Below are positions 34,801 to 49,091 of a DNA stretch of 64,000 nt, piece by piece. The position numbers and the translations under genes were made by a program. The notes under the pieces are model-generated. The model saw only the letters and a list, made by a program, of their open reading frames with translations, ran no database searches and was not told the DNA's origin. The DNA is from Tubulanus polymorphus (Eukaryota > Nemertea > Palaeonemertea > Tubulaniformes > Tubulanidae): the NCBI RefSeq assembly GCF_964204645.1, contig NC_134025.1, positions 24,148,001 through 24,212,000 of the forward strand, in the 5' to 3' direction. Position 1 is the first letter of the stretch. Each line of letters begins with the position of its first letter.

Positions 34801-37800
34801 CCTAATTGGTGCTATCGCATTCACTTGCAATCTGACTTATTTTTGGAAGTTCTAAAGATGCTTCGATGTATTTTCTTGATATTTAGTTTATGAATGTATT
34901 TACCATACACGCATCTGCCCAATAATAATGCAATCAGATTGAAGATGGCTGATTGCTGTATGTATTCACCAAGCCAGGGGTCACATGGTATTTCCATATG
35001 TATTGGTGCTTACGCTTATTTTGTAACCAAAATCAATTGCAGAATCTTAGCACATTTTACAAGTTGTATGATTGTGGTGAATTTCAAGCTGCTTACTGTA
35101 TTTGTTCACCAGGGGATGTTGATTATGGAATTTGTCAGATTGAAGTTCCACCAAATTCCACCAATTGGCCTTATCTTATTTATTCAGATTTTATTCGAAT
35201 TCATTTAACGATGATATAACATTCACTGTTTATTATTTAGGAGTGGCTCAGATGTAGACAGGTATATGTATACAATATTTATATATGTATATAATTTACT
35301 TTATCCTTGGAGTAACGATTCTGTGATAATGGATATCTTCCAGTTTCACCATACCATATTTCACAAACAAACAATTGCTCTACAAAACCGTTGATTTAAC
35401 TCCTACCCTAAAATAATTTGTAGAATTATGTCCAAATTATATTGGATCATGATCAAATTTACTGAAAATTCTATGAATCAATGATAAAAATCTGGGAAAT
35501 ACTGGTAATTTCAAATGCTTGCTTCTCAAATGAAAAACTTGAAACTGGGGTGTTGGTTTCAACTTTCATTTTTTAGTAGAATCCCTTCCTAAGTGAGATT
35601 TATCCTCGATTATTAGAACTCATACTGTATCTAAAATCCAAGATTCTAGGTTTATTTACAGTACCAAAGAATAAATACGATTTATTATGAAGATATGTGG
35701 TTGTTAAATTCTTTTCAATGGGCTAATGTATTACAATATTTTTGCTTATGCTTTGTCTTTATATTTGGGCGAAATGTTTCAATTCCGAGGTTGTTTGCTT
35801 TACATGTATTACTTTATTTCAGGTAGAACAGAACATACAATTTGGCTTTGGGATAATCTTTTCTTAATTACTTTTTTGAAGTACTGGACATTTCACTTAG
35901 AATCACAATAGACGCATACATCAGAAATACATAAATTTGTAATGTATTTTTGTGTACATGTAGATATTTGTTAGTGCTCATATTCATATGATTATTGTTC
36001 CGTTATGATATTATTTGATACGTTTATTCCAATGTTTTTTCAACCATAGAATGTGTTTAGTATTATTTATCTCCATATTCGAGCAACATGAAAGCTTTTA
36101 TTTGTCATTCATGATTGTTGTTGTTTTTTTTCATTTGGATCATTGGACAGAAATTTTTGAAAATTGAAAACTAAAAACAAAAATCTGAATCTTTTTCTGT
36201 TTTCAGTGGAAAGATGCTCTGGAAGGGAATTAAAGATGCTATAAAAGAGGTGAAATGATTTTCGATAATTTCGAATGGATCATGTACATGAATATATGAA
36301 GGTGAATTCACAATTCAAGCAATATCTCTGGTTTTTGTAGACTAGCGCTACTGATGTTTTACATGCACTCGGTGCTATACCTTCCGGATTCAGACAAAGC
36401 ACACTGAGTATACTTCAAAAAGATGGTAACATTGTTTTCCTGCAACATTTATGATGATATTTCTTCCTTAATAAATGTAGAAATGTTGCGTTCTTAATTT
36501 TTACACAGACGTTTACACCATGAAAAATTACCTGGCTCCGAAGTTGAGTATTTCAAATGTATTTTACAAGGATCTGTTTCTCAATCCTAGCACAAACAAG
36601 GTACTTATATTCCTATGAGGCATTACACATATTTCTATGCGTTGATTGAAAAACTAAAGCTTGTTTTTATGAATTTTTTGTAGATTCGTGCAAGAAATGT
36701 GAGAGTTCAGCGAATTTTACAGATTCAGTCTTGTCGACAGATACCTTTACCTGGCTCTGGTAAAATCATAATTTGTGTTGTAATTCTGAATTCAAATTCC
36801 TAATGAATGTAATTCCTAAAATTGATCATATTTCTTTATTAATTCAATTTATCTTAATCCGATTTTACCGTTGGAACCAAAAATATACCATAATATCAAT
36901 TTGTTTAATAGGTGTCGAAATATCTGGTCGATGCATAAGAGTTTGTCTTTTTGATGGAAAAAATGTAAGTCAGATCCATTGATTAAGCTCTCTAGTCTCT
37001 TCTTTAAGTATTTTTCTAAGTGCAAATCATTTCTAGAATTTATATTTTCAAAATCTTGTGCAAATATATTTTTAGGTCCTGAGTAACATTCACGTTATCC
37101 GTTGCCAAGCTCTGGATAAAGAAATGAAAACATGGGGATGTAGTTTAAAGGTATAGTTTTTAGCCCATTTGGGCTATTGTGTTCACTCTTTGTTCCTTGT
37201 TTCATATGCATATTGGTGTGTATCCCTCGGGGGCTCATCATCCTAAAGAAATACAGGCAGGCTTTTTGATCATAGAGTTTTTACACAATTGGAGGCCAGC
37301 TTAGTTTCATCAGTGAGAAAGGTTGTTTGAGGGAATGTCAACAGGTTTTGATCTATAGTCTTAATATTTGTAAATTGTTAGCATTGTCATAGGACAAATC
37401 AATTGCAAAATTGTAGCTCATGACAAGTTCATCGAGTGTGGAGAGTTACCAGCTCATTGATTACCATATTTGTTTACCAGAATGTTGAAATTATCAGGTT
37501 CTCAACCATTTCACCTTGTGGGCACGGTGTCCCGGGATCCCCAGTTAGAATTTCCACGATCATATATCTTTTACTCATGAGCTGATTGAGAACAAATTTC
37601 AATGATAATCTCAATTCAGGTGAACGATATCATGAAGTGTTTGGATTATGGAGAGTTTTTCATCAGAACAAATTCATCGGAAGCTGAACTAGGTATGTAA
37701 TAGATTTCTGATATTGAACAGGGTAATTCATTAGCGCTTAAATCTGTCTGCGTTATCGTGTTATGAATACATACGTATATTTATGATTTTAGGTATTTTA

Positions 37801-40800
37801 TTTGAAATGTCATATCAGTTTGTGAGGGTAAGTTTATCAGTGATTGTTAATTCATTAATTTTGAAAAATTTCCATGTTGCTTTTTATGCTAATGAAGCTT
37901 GAAATTTCATATCTTAGTAACTGATATTATAAAAGAATGAGGAAAATGCTTTCTTAAGAGGTTAAAAATTGATATTTAATTATCAAATTCACTATTGTTA
38001 AAGTTTATTATCATTATTGGACTTTGAATTGTTGAGTGAATAGTGTTACTAACGCTATGCTTTTTGGCATGATTCTTGACTAGGTTTTTCCAACATGATT
38101 AACAGTTGTGTGCGTGCTTTAAACTGTACTGTAATTACCAGGCCATTAAATATTCATATCAATCACTATTACCTGCGGTTCAACTGCTTATTGTTCTACC
38201 CACTCGGCGTTTCAACTTGTTGATTGCCAGGTATATTCTTATTGTCGTTTTTTGCATTCACCGATTGCGATCGCGTTGCATTATTCATAAAACCCAGTCT
38301 CGAATGTCATCTTCTCGATTGAATAGCATTTTCAGCTGAATTATTATCTTGCATGTTCTGATTTTGCGGAATATCATTGTTCGGTGTATTCGTAGATTGT
38401 CTTGTGAAGCCCACGCCGTCTTCAATAATTAATGAAATTGCATATCAGCTCGTTTCTCTTTCTCTGCGTGGTATGTTGACCTTGCGAGATTGAAAAGCAT
38501 CTGAATACTGAACTTTTTGACTGAATTAATGCACGATTGTCTCGCTATGTAACAATTGCGTGTTTGGTAACTGTCATTGATACCTAGACTACCTTAAAAA
38601 TAAAATGAAGAAATGACTTGAACGAATTGAAAAGATATCTTGCTAAGACACTTTTTAAAATTTTTTCTAACATATGCTTGTGTCCTTAACAGAAAACTGG
38701 AGAGCAAGGAGAGATGAGTGTTGGTTGGGTTAATTTACCGCTGTTTGAGCAGAATGGTGCTCCAATGGCCAACAAGTAAGAACTAGTTTCAGTACAAACT
38801 ATTCAATGTGTATTTCATGCAGTACAATGATTTCTATATGATTTCACTGTATTGGATGAATTAATGCTCTTAAATGAGACCTAGGGAACTATAGATAGTA
38901 GATAACTAGGACAATGAAGACCTTGAATAATTATTTTCGTGAATGTTCAAATCAATTTGGCTCTTTCAGGAACTATGATTTGCCAATAAATGGTGGTACT
39001 ATTCATGAAAAGGGGGTCGAAGTTGATCCTGATGTTGGAAAAACAGGTGAGTTATCCGAGAAAGAGTGAATTTAACGATCAATCATGATTGTTGATAATT
39101 CTGAACCCATACAAATTGAAGCTATAGAATCTCAATGGTATCAATTAATTTGTCATGAATGAAAGAATGAAATCTTTGAAAGCAGTTGTACTGTCTTCTT
39201 GTACCTTTTTCATTCTTAATTTACTTGAATTTTGTACAAAACACATTAAATTCAAAACAATTTCAAGTACTAAATTTTTCTTCCGGTACATCTTAAATTA
39301 TCTTGAATTTCATGACAACTCACCGTTTTGTTATGTTATTTGGTTGGAATGCACCTGTGATACTATTTCAAGCCTCTTATACCAGTATATTGTTACACCA
39401 TCCTCTCAACGACCGTAACTGTTATGTAACCTTTTACTCCCTTAAATATGGACCACAGAACACCATTTACGCACGCATACCGGCTCAGGTATGGTAATCT
39501 ATATTATCATATTATACATACCAATTACTGCGTATGTGCAAAATCTTATTTTCTTTTTCCAATCATTTCCCTATTATTTTGAGAGTTGCTTTGATTGATT
39601 CTAGGCTTTTTAGTATATGTATTTCAATATCTGATTAGTACTTTCAGGCAAAACGCCTTCTTCAAGGGAATTATGTATCTTTTCATTATCGATGGCTTTA
39701 CCTGTATCCTTCTTGCTTCATATCAGTGGTACATGTGACTAAGGGACAGTGGGTTTTCTTTACCACCATCTGAAACACTTGTATGCCCTTTCTTTTCTTT
39801 TCTCATTGTTTTGATAGTGATGGTGATAGAACCATGACTTCTGGTTGTCCATTCACTTATTTTCATTTGTGCGAAAATACCGATACTACTGCAATTAATT
39901 TCCTGAGAATATTTCCTATGAATCTAATAATGATATTCTGTAATCTTTTTTCAGATAAAGGTTCGTAATGAAAAAAAAGCTTTACAATATCTATTACTTT
40001 CCACCATAAAATCAACCATCCTTGGTTCACCTTGACATACTAATAAAAGTCCTTCTGTTGATTACTTACGATACATTACTTTCATTAGATATTACAATAT
40101 TTTTAGCCCACTCTATACTTAAGTTCCAGCAGGCTATTGCATTCACATTATCTGCAGCCCAAAAACTGGCGCGATGAGAATCAAAATGGCAGACTGGCGG
40201 CCATTTTCCGCCAATTCAACACTTAACACATTTTTGAAGATTTCGAGTGATATTTTGAAGACACTGGTATTTTGATATAGATGTGCATATTATATACGTA
40301 TAATGGTACCTATTCATATTTTGTAACCAAGCATGGTGTCCCCGAACCCCTAGTTTGTTACTTGGGTATGTATTATTGTAACTAATGATGCAGCTGTGGA
40401 AAGCTTTGCAAGTGCAATCAGTGGGTGAAAAGAGGAAATTTAACAGCTACCTGCTAGCCTCGAAAACCTGTGGTATACATATCCAGGATTATGAGTTTAC
40501 TTTGAGTAACTGACAGTACCATTGAAAATTATTGACATAGAAAGATTCACACTGAATACACAAATAGTCACACTGGCATAATTTTTTCAATGCATTAGGT
40601 TAATCTTCATAAATCCCCAGAGATGATAGTAGAAATTGTAGGTTTATCTTTTAGAAGAGAAGGGCTGTATCTTTGAATATCTTATTGGTTGATTTCTTAC
40701 CACCCCCTACAGAATCATTCCTTGCTTTGCCAAAATGCTGTTCATTTCTTCTTAATCATCTTTTGAAAAGCCAGTTACACTTTTCATAACGGATATTGCA

Positions 40801-43111
40801 GTCTTTCCTTACATAAATCTTGCTCTATTAGCATTTAAATTCTTCCTTTTTCGATACTATCTGTGGTAAGGCTGGAATTCCAGTTGGCGCTTGATAGAAA
40901 ACACTGAAGATGATATCAGTACCACAATTTGTCCGTTTATAGCTGCAGAGACTAAATTGCTTATAAAAGGTATTCAGGGTAAAATCAAATGATTATCCAC
41001 TTTGAAAGTGGTTCCTTGACTGTTCAAATTGTTATATTGAAATTCATCAGTTATGTTTGAAGTTCTATGGTTGCTAATTTGATTTTTGATTTTTCTTATC
41101 TCCTGATTAATCAAATTGGTAGTTTAATGTATATATCTGTGAACCTTAAACCCGATTGTTGCCCTTCTGTGTCAATAGATATTTTTTATTTCACCTATAA
41201 ATATTTGAAAAAAGGTAAGCTGTGTTGACTGTTAGAAGCCCGCAAATGTATATTTTGCTGTTCTCATACAAATGTATGCCTTCGCTATTCCTTTTGTTGT
41301 AAAATCTTTCATTTCTGATTTTTCCAGCTGGTACAAATCGATTGAGAACGTTGATGTCCAGTAAAAAACAACCACGACTGTTAGTGAAAGCATTCATGCC
41401 AAACAGAGAACAAAAGGACCAGTTAGAGTAAGAAAGTGACAGAATTTCAGCTCCAGTTGCTAGTTGTATTAGTCAAGTGCATCTGTATATACTATGTAAA
41501 TGCCGTTGTAATTTTTTCTTTTCAGTATGTTGCCAGATGTTATCGTAGGCAGTAGTATACATATACCTTTTCTATCTTATTACCGACAAGTTTTGGCTGA
41601 TGAACTGCTCCGCGATCGTGTTGATATCAATTCAACCGGTAAGATTCATTCCGCAATTCAATTGCTTTGTAACGCAACTTCTCAAAGCTTCCGAACATCT
41701 TCAAAATTTGTCGTCCATTTCGGAAATTTGGATGAGCCTCATAATAACTCGAACAAGAGTTGCAGTTTCTCGGCTCACTTACAAAAGTTTGATGAAATCA
41801 TAACGGTACATTTATGATTTCAGAGATCATCCACAATCCAATGCTTGTATCTTTCCCGACAGCAGCTGAACAACATGATATCATGGATGCTATTAGGGTG
41901 AGATATCTATCCAAACGAATTACTTGTTTTTCTATGTCCTATTGTAGACTTGTTTTGAATGAAACGTTCTTGATCTGTTTCGACCATTTTCAGTTCGCGT
42001 GGATTGAGAAATTGAAAATCACAAGAAGACAGGACAAAGTAAGATCATTGGACTTGCATGTCTTGTGTAGTTTAGTATTTTTATCCAAACTCATTCTTCA
42101 TTGTTACTGATACAGGTTCAATTTGGATCCCGGTTTCACGCACGTGTTGTATGATATTTTTATTTTTCTCCCTTTGGCTAAAAACTTATTTTAGTGATTG
42201 CCGTAGATCACTTTCCTTGATGAGATTTATTATCAAGTTTGAAAAATAATTTCTCCCTGCCTAAATGAATATGTCTTTAGCATCATGAAGTACATACTGC
42301 TTATCTATCCAAAATTGATTTTAATTTTGTAAATCAAACCATGTATTCATCATTCTATGGGCTTGTCGCAAATTATTTGGTAAATAGGGAATCTTGCTCC
42401 TGATTCGTATATAACTATATGTCTTTTCCAACTGTTTGAATAATCATGTTGACAAAAAAACTTGGATAAAAGCCAATTTTATGGCATCGAGACTATTTTT
42501 GTTTGACTTGTTTTTTATGAAAAAAATCTTTTGTGCTCACTGATTCACTTTATGTGTCAGTACTACATGTACCGGTACTTATGACCTCTATACATCCGAG
42601 AGCTCCATAGTGAAAACATTCAAGAGGCCTGAATAATTTTTTTGTGTGTAATTATTTTCTAGAAAGAACAAGAACAGCTGAAAGACTTATTTAGTCAAAC
42701 GTACATGGAGTCTGGTTATCCCCTACTAAATCTAAACTCATTACCCAACTTTATACTTGGTAACAGTAATACAGAAGATGTAAGTATTGCGTCTGCAACC
42801 TCTTGCTGTCCAAATCATTGCTTAATCTGATTTGTTAAAAATAATCAATGTTTCCTAGACAACAAATGTTTCCTAGATATCTACTTTATACAAAATCATT
42901 CAGTTTACAACATATATATTTAATTGAAATATGAAATCTTATTACATTTTTTCAGCTGAGATTTGCAGAAATCAGTAAATTTACTCAAATTATACGCGAC
43001 AAGAAAACCGTTCTAGCAGCCCTGCTATCACCAGATATAAATTACCAGCCGTTTGATATCAAAGAATTATCATATGAAGTAGCAGGACAGTTTTGTCTCA
43101 TCAAACACTAG
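31877..43111 (+). CDS. NPHP1: Nephrocystin-1
   Basis: Twenty-eight exons, all phase-consistent, give 762 residues (human about 730): 31877-31942, 32154-32242, 33023-33083, 33265-33339, 33440-33603, 33759-33929, 34016-34118, 34197-34291, 34383-34452, 34533-34572, 34668-34704, 35241-35261, 36207-36249, 36341-36425, 36509-36600, 36684-36759, 36912-36964, 37076-37150, 37620-37692, 37793-37827, 38693-38775, 38970-39046, 41328-41427, 41526-41638, 41824-41897, 41994-42038, 42663-42779, 42956-43111. Domains: N-terminal coiled coil (1-115), a Glu/Asp-rich region (about 115-243), SH3 (244-300, FEAIVDYVAQQPEDLGFEVG, DGWWEA, GMVPSTYL), then the conserved nephrocystin C-terminal region (SNVFYKDLFLNPSTN, GWVNLPLFE, YYRQVLADEL). 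It acts at the ciliary transition zone and cell junctions (known). Intron 2 holds a LINE fragment. Poly(A) signals are at 43371 and 43382. Confidence 0.95.
32340..33003 (+). mobile_element. 5'-truncated non-LTR retrotransposon (LINE) with (AAGTTC)4 tail
   Basis: An open frame on the same strand as NPHP1 encodes the C-terminal end of a reverse transcriptase ORF2, including a zf-RVT-like Cys/His motif (ICQFCSDQ, DDELHFLIDC). It ends KLVKLRLDSIS-stop at about 32788, followed by a 3'UTR and four AAGTTC copies at 32980-33003. The upstream RT and endonuclease parts are missing; the frame closes near 32385, probably the truncation point or a frameshift. The tail ends only about 19 bp before the acceptor of NPHP1 exon 3. 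Confidence 0.85.
39047..41327. other. Long NPHP1 intron with possible repeat debris
   Basis: A 2.3-kb intron. Around 40130-40390 it contains CAAAATGGCAGACTGGCGGCC and CATGGTGTCCCCGAACCCC, the latter similar to segments at 4484-4510 and 37523-37548. No ORF with family similarity. Confidence 0.4.
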
Positions 43112-43879
43112 ACCACAGAGATTCATCATAGTCAATATATCTTTCCGTCCATTTATTAGATCTACTTAGATCTGTGTAATTCTCTTTTCTATGATTATTT
43201 GTGTGATGGATAAACTGTTATTGCACATAATTGCTGGACTTTAGCTAGGCATTATTTGTCATACATCTATTATGCTGCATCATAAGTACCTGTCAATTTT
43301 ACTAATTACGTTTTATGATAGTATTGTTAATGTACGAAATATTTTAAAGTATATATAGTAAAAATTTGATAATAAATATTTAATAAACCTAAAATGAATA
43401 GTTTTTGTTTGTTCATTGTCTTTTTTCCTGACATAATAAATCTTCGTGGCGAAGTAGAACCAACTTACTATGGAGTGAGGACAGCCTGGACAAGGTGGAA
43501 AAGAACATCAACGTGTTTTATCTTGGACAAACAAATTGCGCATTTTAGGGGTTCGAACTCGATATCGGAAAATCAAAATTCCCGCAATAAACTTCTCCAG
43601 GCATGACGTAAAAAGGCGCGCCCTCACGAATGAATGACCCAAATGGACTGCTGTGGTAGTTCCTGGAAATCCCCTTGAGATCAGACTGCGCGCGCTCGCG
43701 TGAGTTGCTAGCGTCTTTCGTTTATTCTACGTATTCTACCGATTATCTTGCAACTCAAACAAACTACTGCAATACAGGATAACGTTGGGTGACCCGGTAT
43801 CATTAAATGAGTTTTATTATAATCGCCGTTAACTACGAAACACAGTTTTCGAGTTTGTTGGGCGAGTGCCAGCAGCTAG

Positions 43880-44049
43880 CTCTCTATGATTTGATTGGCT
43901 ACGAGAACCTATGACGTCTCAGATCAAAACAAACTAACGTGGCTCTTTACGAGATTGTTTATAATGTTGTTTTGGAATTTGCAGAAGCGCGACTTGTTTG
44001 ACAATTGACATAATTTATCGACTGTTAACGGGACTAATAAGTTATTGAG
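43880..44049 (+). promoter_or_regulatory. Putative promoter and non-coding first exon of the downstream gene
   Basis: The region 43600-44050 is GC-richer than its surroundings. It has an inverted CCAAT box (ATTGGCT, 43894-43900) and a CRE-like TGACGTC (43912-43918). About 130 bp further, a strong donor GAG|GTAAGA ends a candidate 5'UTR exon at 44049. The next good acceptor on this strand with a coding exon is at 45831. The link is inferred. Confidence 0.35.
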
Positions 44050-45830
44050 GTAAGACTTTATCAGATGAATAAAGTGAACTTATATGTGTTCAATCATTGT
44101 CATGCTGGATAGTAGTGCTTTTTGGCTTGTTAATGCAGTGAATCGAATGATGGTAGTAATTAAACATCACACCTTTTCTTGTGGCTTTTATTTCTTGCTT
44201 CCTTTCAGCTTTCACAGGAACATGCGTAGGCGCCAGAGGCAGGGATTTATTTTGTGATCAGGATTATCAGAATTCTTTTTTAAACTCCTCTTCAGAGTTT
44301 AAACCTAGCCTATAGCCTATAGTATAATTGTCTTTAGACTTAGGATAATCAGACTTATAGAAGCTGGGACTACTTCAATGAGTGTTGCAGAGGAACAAAT
44401 ATTACAATTATAGTATAGTACATTTTAGTATAGTATATTTCAGACAGCATAATTCATGTCAATGCATGACATTTCATTGCATTGCCATTGGCAGCGTGAA
44501 TGTCAATACATAACAATATCTACTATAGGCCTAGCCAAGTTGCGCAATATTTGAAATGCTTTAACAGGCGAGAAGTTTGTGTCCTCATTTCGTCAAGCTA
44601 AAAGTGCTTCGCACTTTTGAGAAAGGTGTCTGGGAATTACATGAAATCTCGATAATTCCCGGCCATATTGTTTAACTTATTGATTATGCATGCACGTATG
44701 CGAGTACTATTGATTGTGGTTTGCTTTCGGTGTGGATGTTGTTGTAAAAACTTCACTAAACAACCGCTGCATCGCGCTAGTGTGTAGCGCGCGAGTCGTG
44801 TTGTGACAGGTATACTTGGCATCATTTGTAGATGAACTATTACTGAGCCAGCATGTACTACGGATAATTTTTCAATTTGCTGGTATGAAATCACTTCAGG
44901 ATTTAGGATAAAAATATCTCTGCTTCAAATATTATTGGATTATCGACATTGCATGGGAAATATTTTGGTTTGTATCCGATATTGAATTTTTCTGTGGAAA
45001 TGATTTATTAAAACTTCAATCTCTGAAATGAGTGTTGATAAAAAAGTTGCCAGTGCTTTTTAAGTTATTGCTCATTAATCTTAATCTGACCAGCTGTGCA
45101 GCTGAACAAAAATCTCTATATTATATCGGGATAATTTATCTTTCCTTTAACCTTTTCATTTTTTTCTGCTTGAAATTTTCGCTGAAAATTAGAATAAGAT
45201 TATCATTGAAAATTAAAGGCATTTTTATTATTTTTCATTGATAAATATTCTTAAATGCTTATACTCATTTAAGTATCTTTTAAATCGTTTTCTGTGACGC
45301 ATATGGTACTTACTTTTGTTAATTCTAATTATCAAATAAGATGCTATTCATATTCTTAAATTTTTCTTTATATCCATATTATATTTTATAAGATTTTATT
45401 GTTTAAGAATTAACGAATTCAACCTAAAGATATTATTCATCTTGATTCCTTATGAAAAAGGTTGAAAAACCAGCTCATCTGAATAAGTACAATTTTGTTT
45501 GCTTTAGATTGTCGTGAGTAGAATTGTACTTAGCCCGAGTTGAGCTAATGGGAATTTTCAGCGTGCTCGCTGTTTGGAATTACCCATTTGAATTACGGCT
45601 TTAGTGAAAATAGACCACTCTACTGTTAGTTAATGCACAAAAAGTACACAGTCAATATTTGTCGAGAAATTTGCCATGAGATTTTCAGTTGCTGAGAGCG
45701 AAAACTTTTACTCAGTTTTTCATTGGCTGTAAAGGTAATATATGAGAATGCATAAGCATTCATTTGGGAGTCGTGACTGGTCGAATCTTTCTTTTCGTCG
45801 TAATGAATATTTTTCGCGTTGTATTTTGCA
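44050..45830. other. Non-coding, probable first intron
   Basis: AT-rich DNA between the candidate 5'UTR exon and the coding exon at 45.86 kb. No exon or clear repeat seen. Confidence 0.4.
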
Positions 45831-45862
45831 GGAGGTTTAGTCATCACGCGTACGGGTCGCAA

Positions 45863-46553
45863 ATGACAGACCAGGAAGAAGACAGGGTTTTACCGGTGCC
45901 TTGTAGGGACAAGGAGAAACAGTGCCCGCCAGATCTCACCGTTCAGGTATCGTCTAGTTCCGACAACCCGGACATCACGTCGCAGATATCCGGCGCCAGC
46001 GCGTTGCCCGACGATGTCCGGCGTCAGCACCAGCTATCCCCGATGGCCGCGTGCCTCTACGCCGGCAAACGCGACAGTGGATATCTAACCGACTCACCTG
46101 CTAGTCAAAGTACGACGCAGTTCACGTACGATCTCGCGTCGACTCCGGAAGACTTATCCGGCGAATTGTTCCGACTCAGTATATCGACGTCGGAAATTTG
46201 CGAGGAGGACGAAGACGAAGATGACGACGATGACGCCGTTTTCACGAATGATCCGATGCCGGATCGATGGTTTGGGCGGATACCGACCACGCAGCCGATC
46301 GCGATACCGCAGCGCCGGTCGGGGTTGAACGCGCCGGGGCCGCCGATACACACGTCATCCCCTCAACCGCGTCCGCTGCGACATATTCGATATTCTACGG
46401 GATCTTTACCAGTCGGCATTTCAGTAAATCACGGAGATGGCCCCGGACGGCTGCACGTTTCCACGCAGACGCCGCGGTGTTATCTTAACGAATATCTCTA
46501 CATGCCGTGGTACATCGGAGAAGAACCACCTAGAGCTCTCCGGCCTGATCAAG
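45863..46553 (+). CDS. First coding exon of an unidentified gene (disordered N-terminus)
   Basis: After an acceptor at 45829-45831 (TTTTGCAG), ATG 45863 opens 230 codons ending with a donor CAAG|GTAGGC (phase 1). The protein is Ser/Pro/Asp-rich and probably disordered: MTDQEEDRVLPVPCRDKEKQ, KRDSGYLTDSPASQSTTQF, a run of about 15 acidic residues (EEDEDEDDDDD), then a more ordered end with RCYLNEYLYMPWYIGEEPPR. GC-rich codons contrast with the AT-rich flanks, supporting real coding. The remaining exons were not found and probably lie beyond the window. RDSGYLTDSP resembles a phosphodegron or kinase site (inference). Family not recognised. Confidence 0.72.
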
Positions 46554-47017
46554 GTAGGCTTAATTCTTTTTCATTTTGAGATTACATGAATCGCTAACTT
46601 CTGACATTTCTTTCGGATGGAATTGATTACTTCTGGAAGCCATTTCAGAAAATTGCGCTGTAATTGTGTGTGCTGACATTCATTTTTACAATGTTTGATT
46701 TTGTGTGTATATGTTACAATGAACTTATGATGTGATGACCTCAGGCGGAATATATCGGATTAGATTACTGTAAACAGTCGATAAGCTTATTAGGGCCCAT
46801 TATTTAAAATGATACTAGAATTACAGGTGTATGTAGTATCCTTGGCAAGTTATCAGTTTGCAGAGAAATAGTCGTCATCACCGCATGATGCCTTTTCCTG
46901 TTGCACCCAAACAAATCACAGTTTGAAAATATGCCAATTCATTTTTCCAGCATTTAATTGCACATCTCTTCTGATGCTGATGACTTGGCGGGGTAGGATA
47001 AGTACTTCCCTGTAAAA

Positions 47018-47058
<41 letters not shown>

Positions 47059-49091
47059 GTATACACACAATGCAACCCATATTTATTTTTCAAATAGCGC
47101 AAATCATCATTTTATACACGTGCGTGTTTATTATTGTGAAATATGTTTTGAGGTAAAAATCTTTTTATCAAAACTCAATTTTATAAAGATGCTTTTTAGA
47201 AATTTATGTTGCAACTGAGAATTAGTGTCTCGGATTAGCTTTGCGACTGCTGCAACTTCTTCAGTCAGTAGTACGTCTGATTATGATGATACGAGCAAAT
47301 ATTCCGCTCTCGTCTTCGAGCTAATTAAAGATCTGGCCGCTCGGAATACTTTGTTTCAATTGAAATAAATCCCAGTTGGAGTTTTTTTTTATGGAGGTTT
47401 CTCGCGTGGTTGATTTGCTCAGGGCACTTTTGGGCTTTCACATACACATGTCTCACCATTCACGCTGTGAGGATCCGTGCGATATTGGATTATCTCTGGC
47501 TGTTTGATTGATACGTCGATTTCTAATTAAATTAACGGTGCTAATTTAAGCCGCTTTCATCAAATGATCGCACGTCAATTACGGCACATTTTATCCACTG
47601 GCTCTATATGGTGGAGGGGATGATACGCAGTATTTGATGCATAGCATCAATTAGTTATTGGAATTTTAATCAATTAAGATTTACTTTGTAGATAGGGGTT
47701 TATCACTTCCGAAAAGTCCTATCGAAATGACCTAAATTTTCTTTTTAACCTACGTATATGATAGCGTTGATTGTGATTACTTTTCATTTTTGCTATCCAT
47801 TATTAGAGTGCAATTTTTTCTTACTAAAAAGTTGATGTACACGTTGGATTTTTAGTGCGTAAATAGCTAAATATATCGTAGATTCAGTAAATATTTGTCC
47901 GGAGGGGTTTTTCTGCTGTGTAACATTAAATTGTGTCATATTTGTAGTACGAACAGATCAGTTTATTGCTGTAGAGAAAGTCAACTCCGATGTTAACAGG
48001 AAATGTATTTTTTAAAATTCCAATTCCATTTACCCAGAGGTTTGGTTTGAAAACGTTTATGTACCGGTACATGATAATACATCCCCGTAAATGTTACTCC
48101 TAGTCGGTTTGTATCATCTTAAGCGAAATAGAAATAAAAGCGAAGGTTTGATTATTACTCTAATTGAATAGAGATTTTACCTCCTGGCGATAGCCTAGAT
48201 CTCTTCCTGCGTTCGGAACTTCGGTAGCAATAGATGACAGATTATTTGACCGAATTTTTCTCATTTTCAAATTAGATATAGTAATCTTAATGATTCTTTA
48301 ATTGAAGTATCAACTGAAATTTCATTTATCACAATTTTTCACTTATAGGTTTTACAGGTTTTGTTACTGTTTCTGAAATAAGTCGCCATTTCGGAAGTGC
48401 TAAAGGGGAGGATCCAGGGGGACTGATAAGACTTGTACTAGTTCATCAAAATTTTGCCCTTTTTTCATTTTGTCAACAAAGAGGCCTAGTGCATTTCATT
48501 GTGGGACTATTGACTTTTTGGACATCAAAGTGCCGTTTTGGGACTTGACAAGTTTTCCAAAATTAGCCCCTCTGTGCAGCAGTGAGTACTCCTAATATTG
48601 TCTTTTGGGCATCAAAGTGCCCTTTCGGGATGTAGCAAGTCCATCTCAATATTGGCCTTGGGATCCTTGTCCCTGTGCTAATCATAACGATTACTTGAAT
48701 CTGTGTTCCCTTTAAATCCGTTCATCAAAAACACTAGTTTTTTTTCTTAGTATTCATCTTTTGCTAATATTCATTCATGATTCTTATATTGTGTAATCTA
48801 TTGATAAAAAAAACTGGCAAAGTCTAGACATTATATCTGCCTGTCCGTCTGTCTGTCTGCCTACTGTGTCATTTATTGACAACTGTCCAGGGTGCTGTAT
48901 ATATTAATGTTGATTTCCAGGATTTCTGTTGAATGTGATTTGCCAATAGTTCAAGGTTTGTCAATATCGCAATGTTTGGAATTCATATTAGTATTAGCGC
49001 ATTGGCAGCATTTTCACTCAAATGTTCTCGACGATCGATGAGAGAGGAATCAGTTAAGTAATTTGCGGTCAGTTTACCCGGTGTTGCTAGC
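46554..49091. other. Long intron, no exon seen
   Basis: AT-rich. It contains an (AT)n microsatellite at 47020-47053 and an imperfect direct repeat ATCAAAGTGCCSTTTYGGGA at about 48528 and 48609, probably transposon debris. The stretch 47220-47345 is less AT-rich and free of simple repeats, and could be a conserved non-coding element. Confidence 0.4.
47020..47053. repeat. (AT)n microsatellite
   Basis: About 16 uninterrupted AT units following an A-run. Confidence 0.95.
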
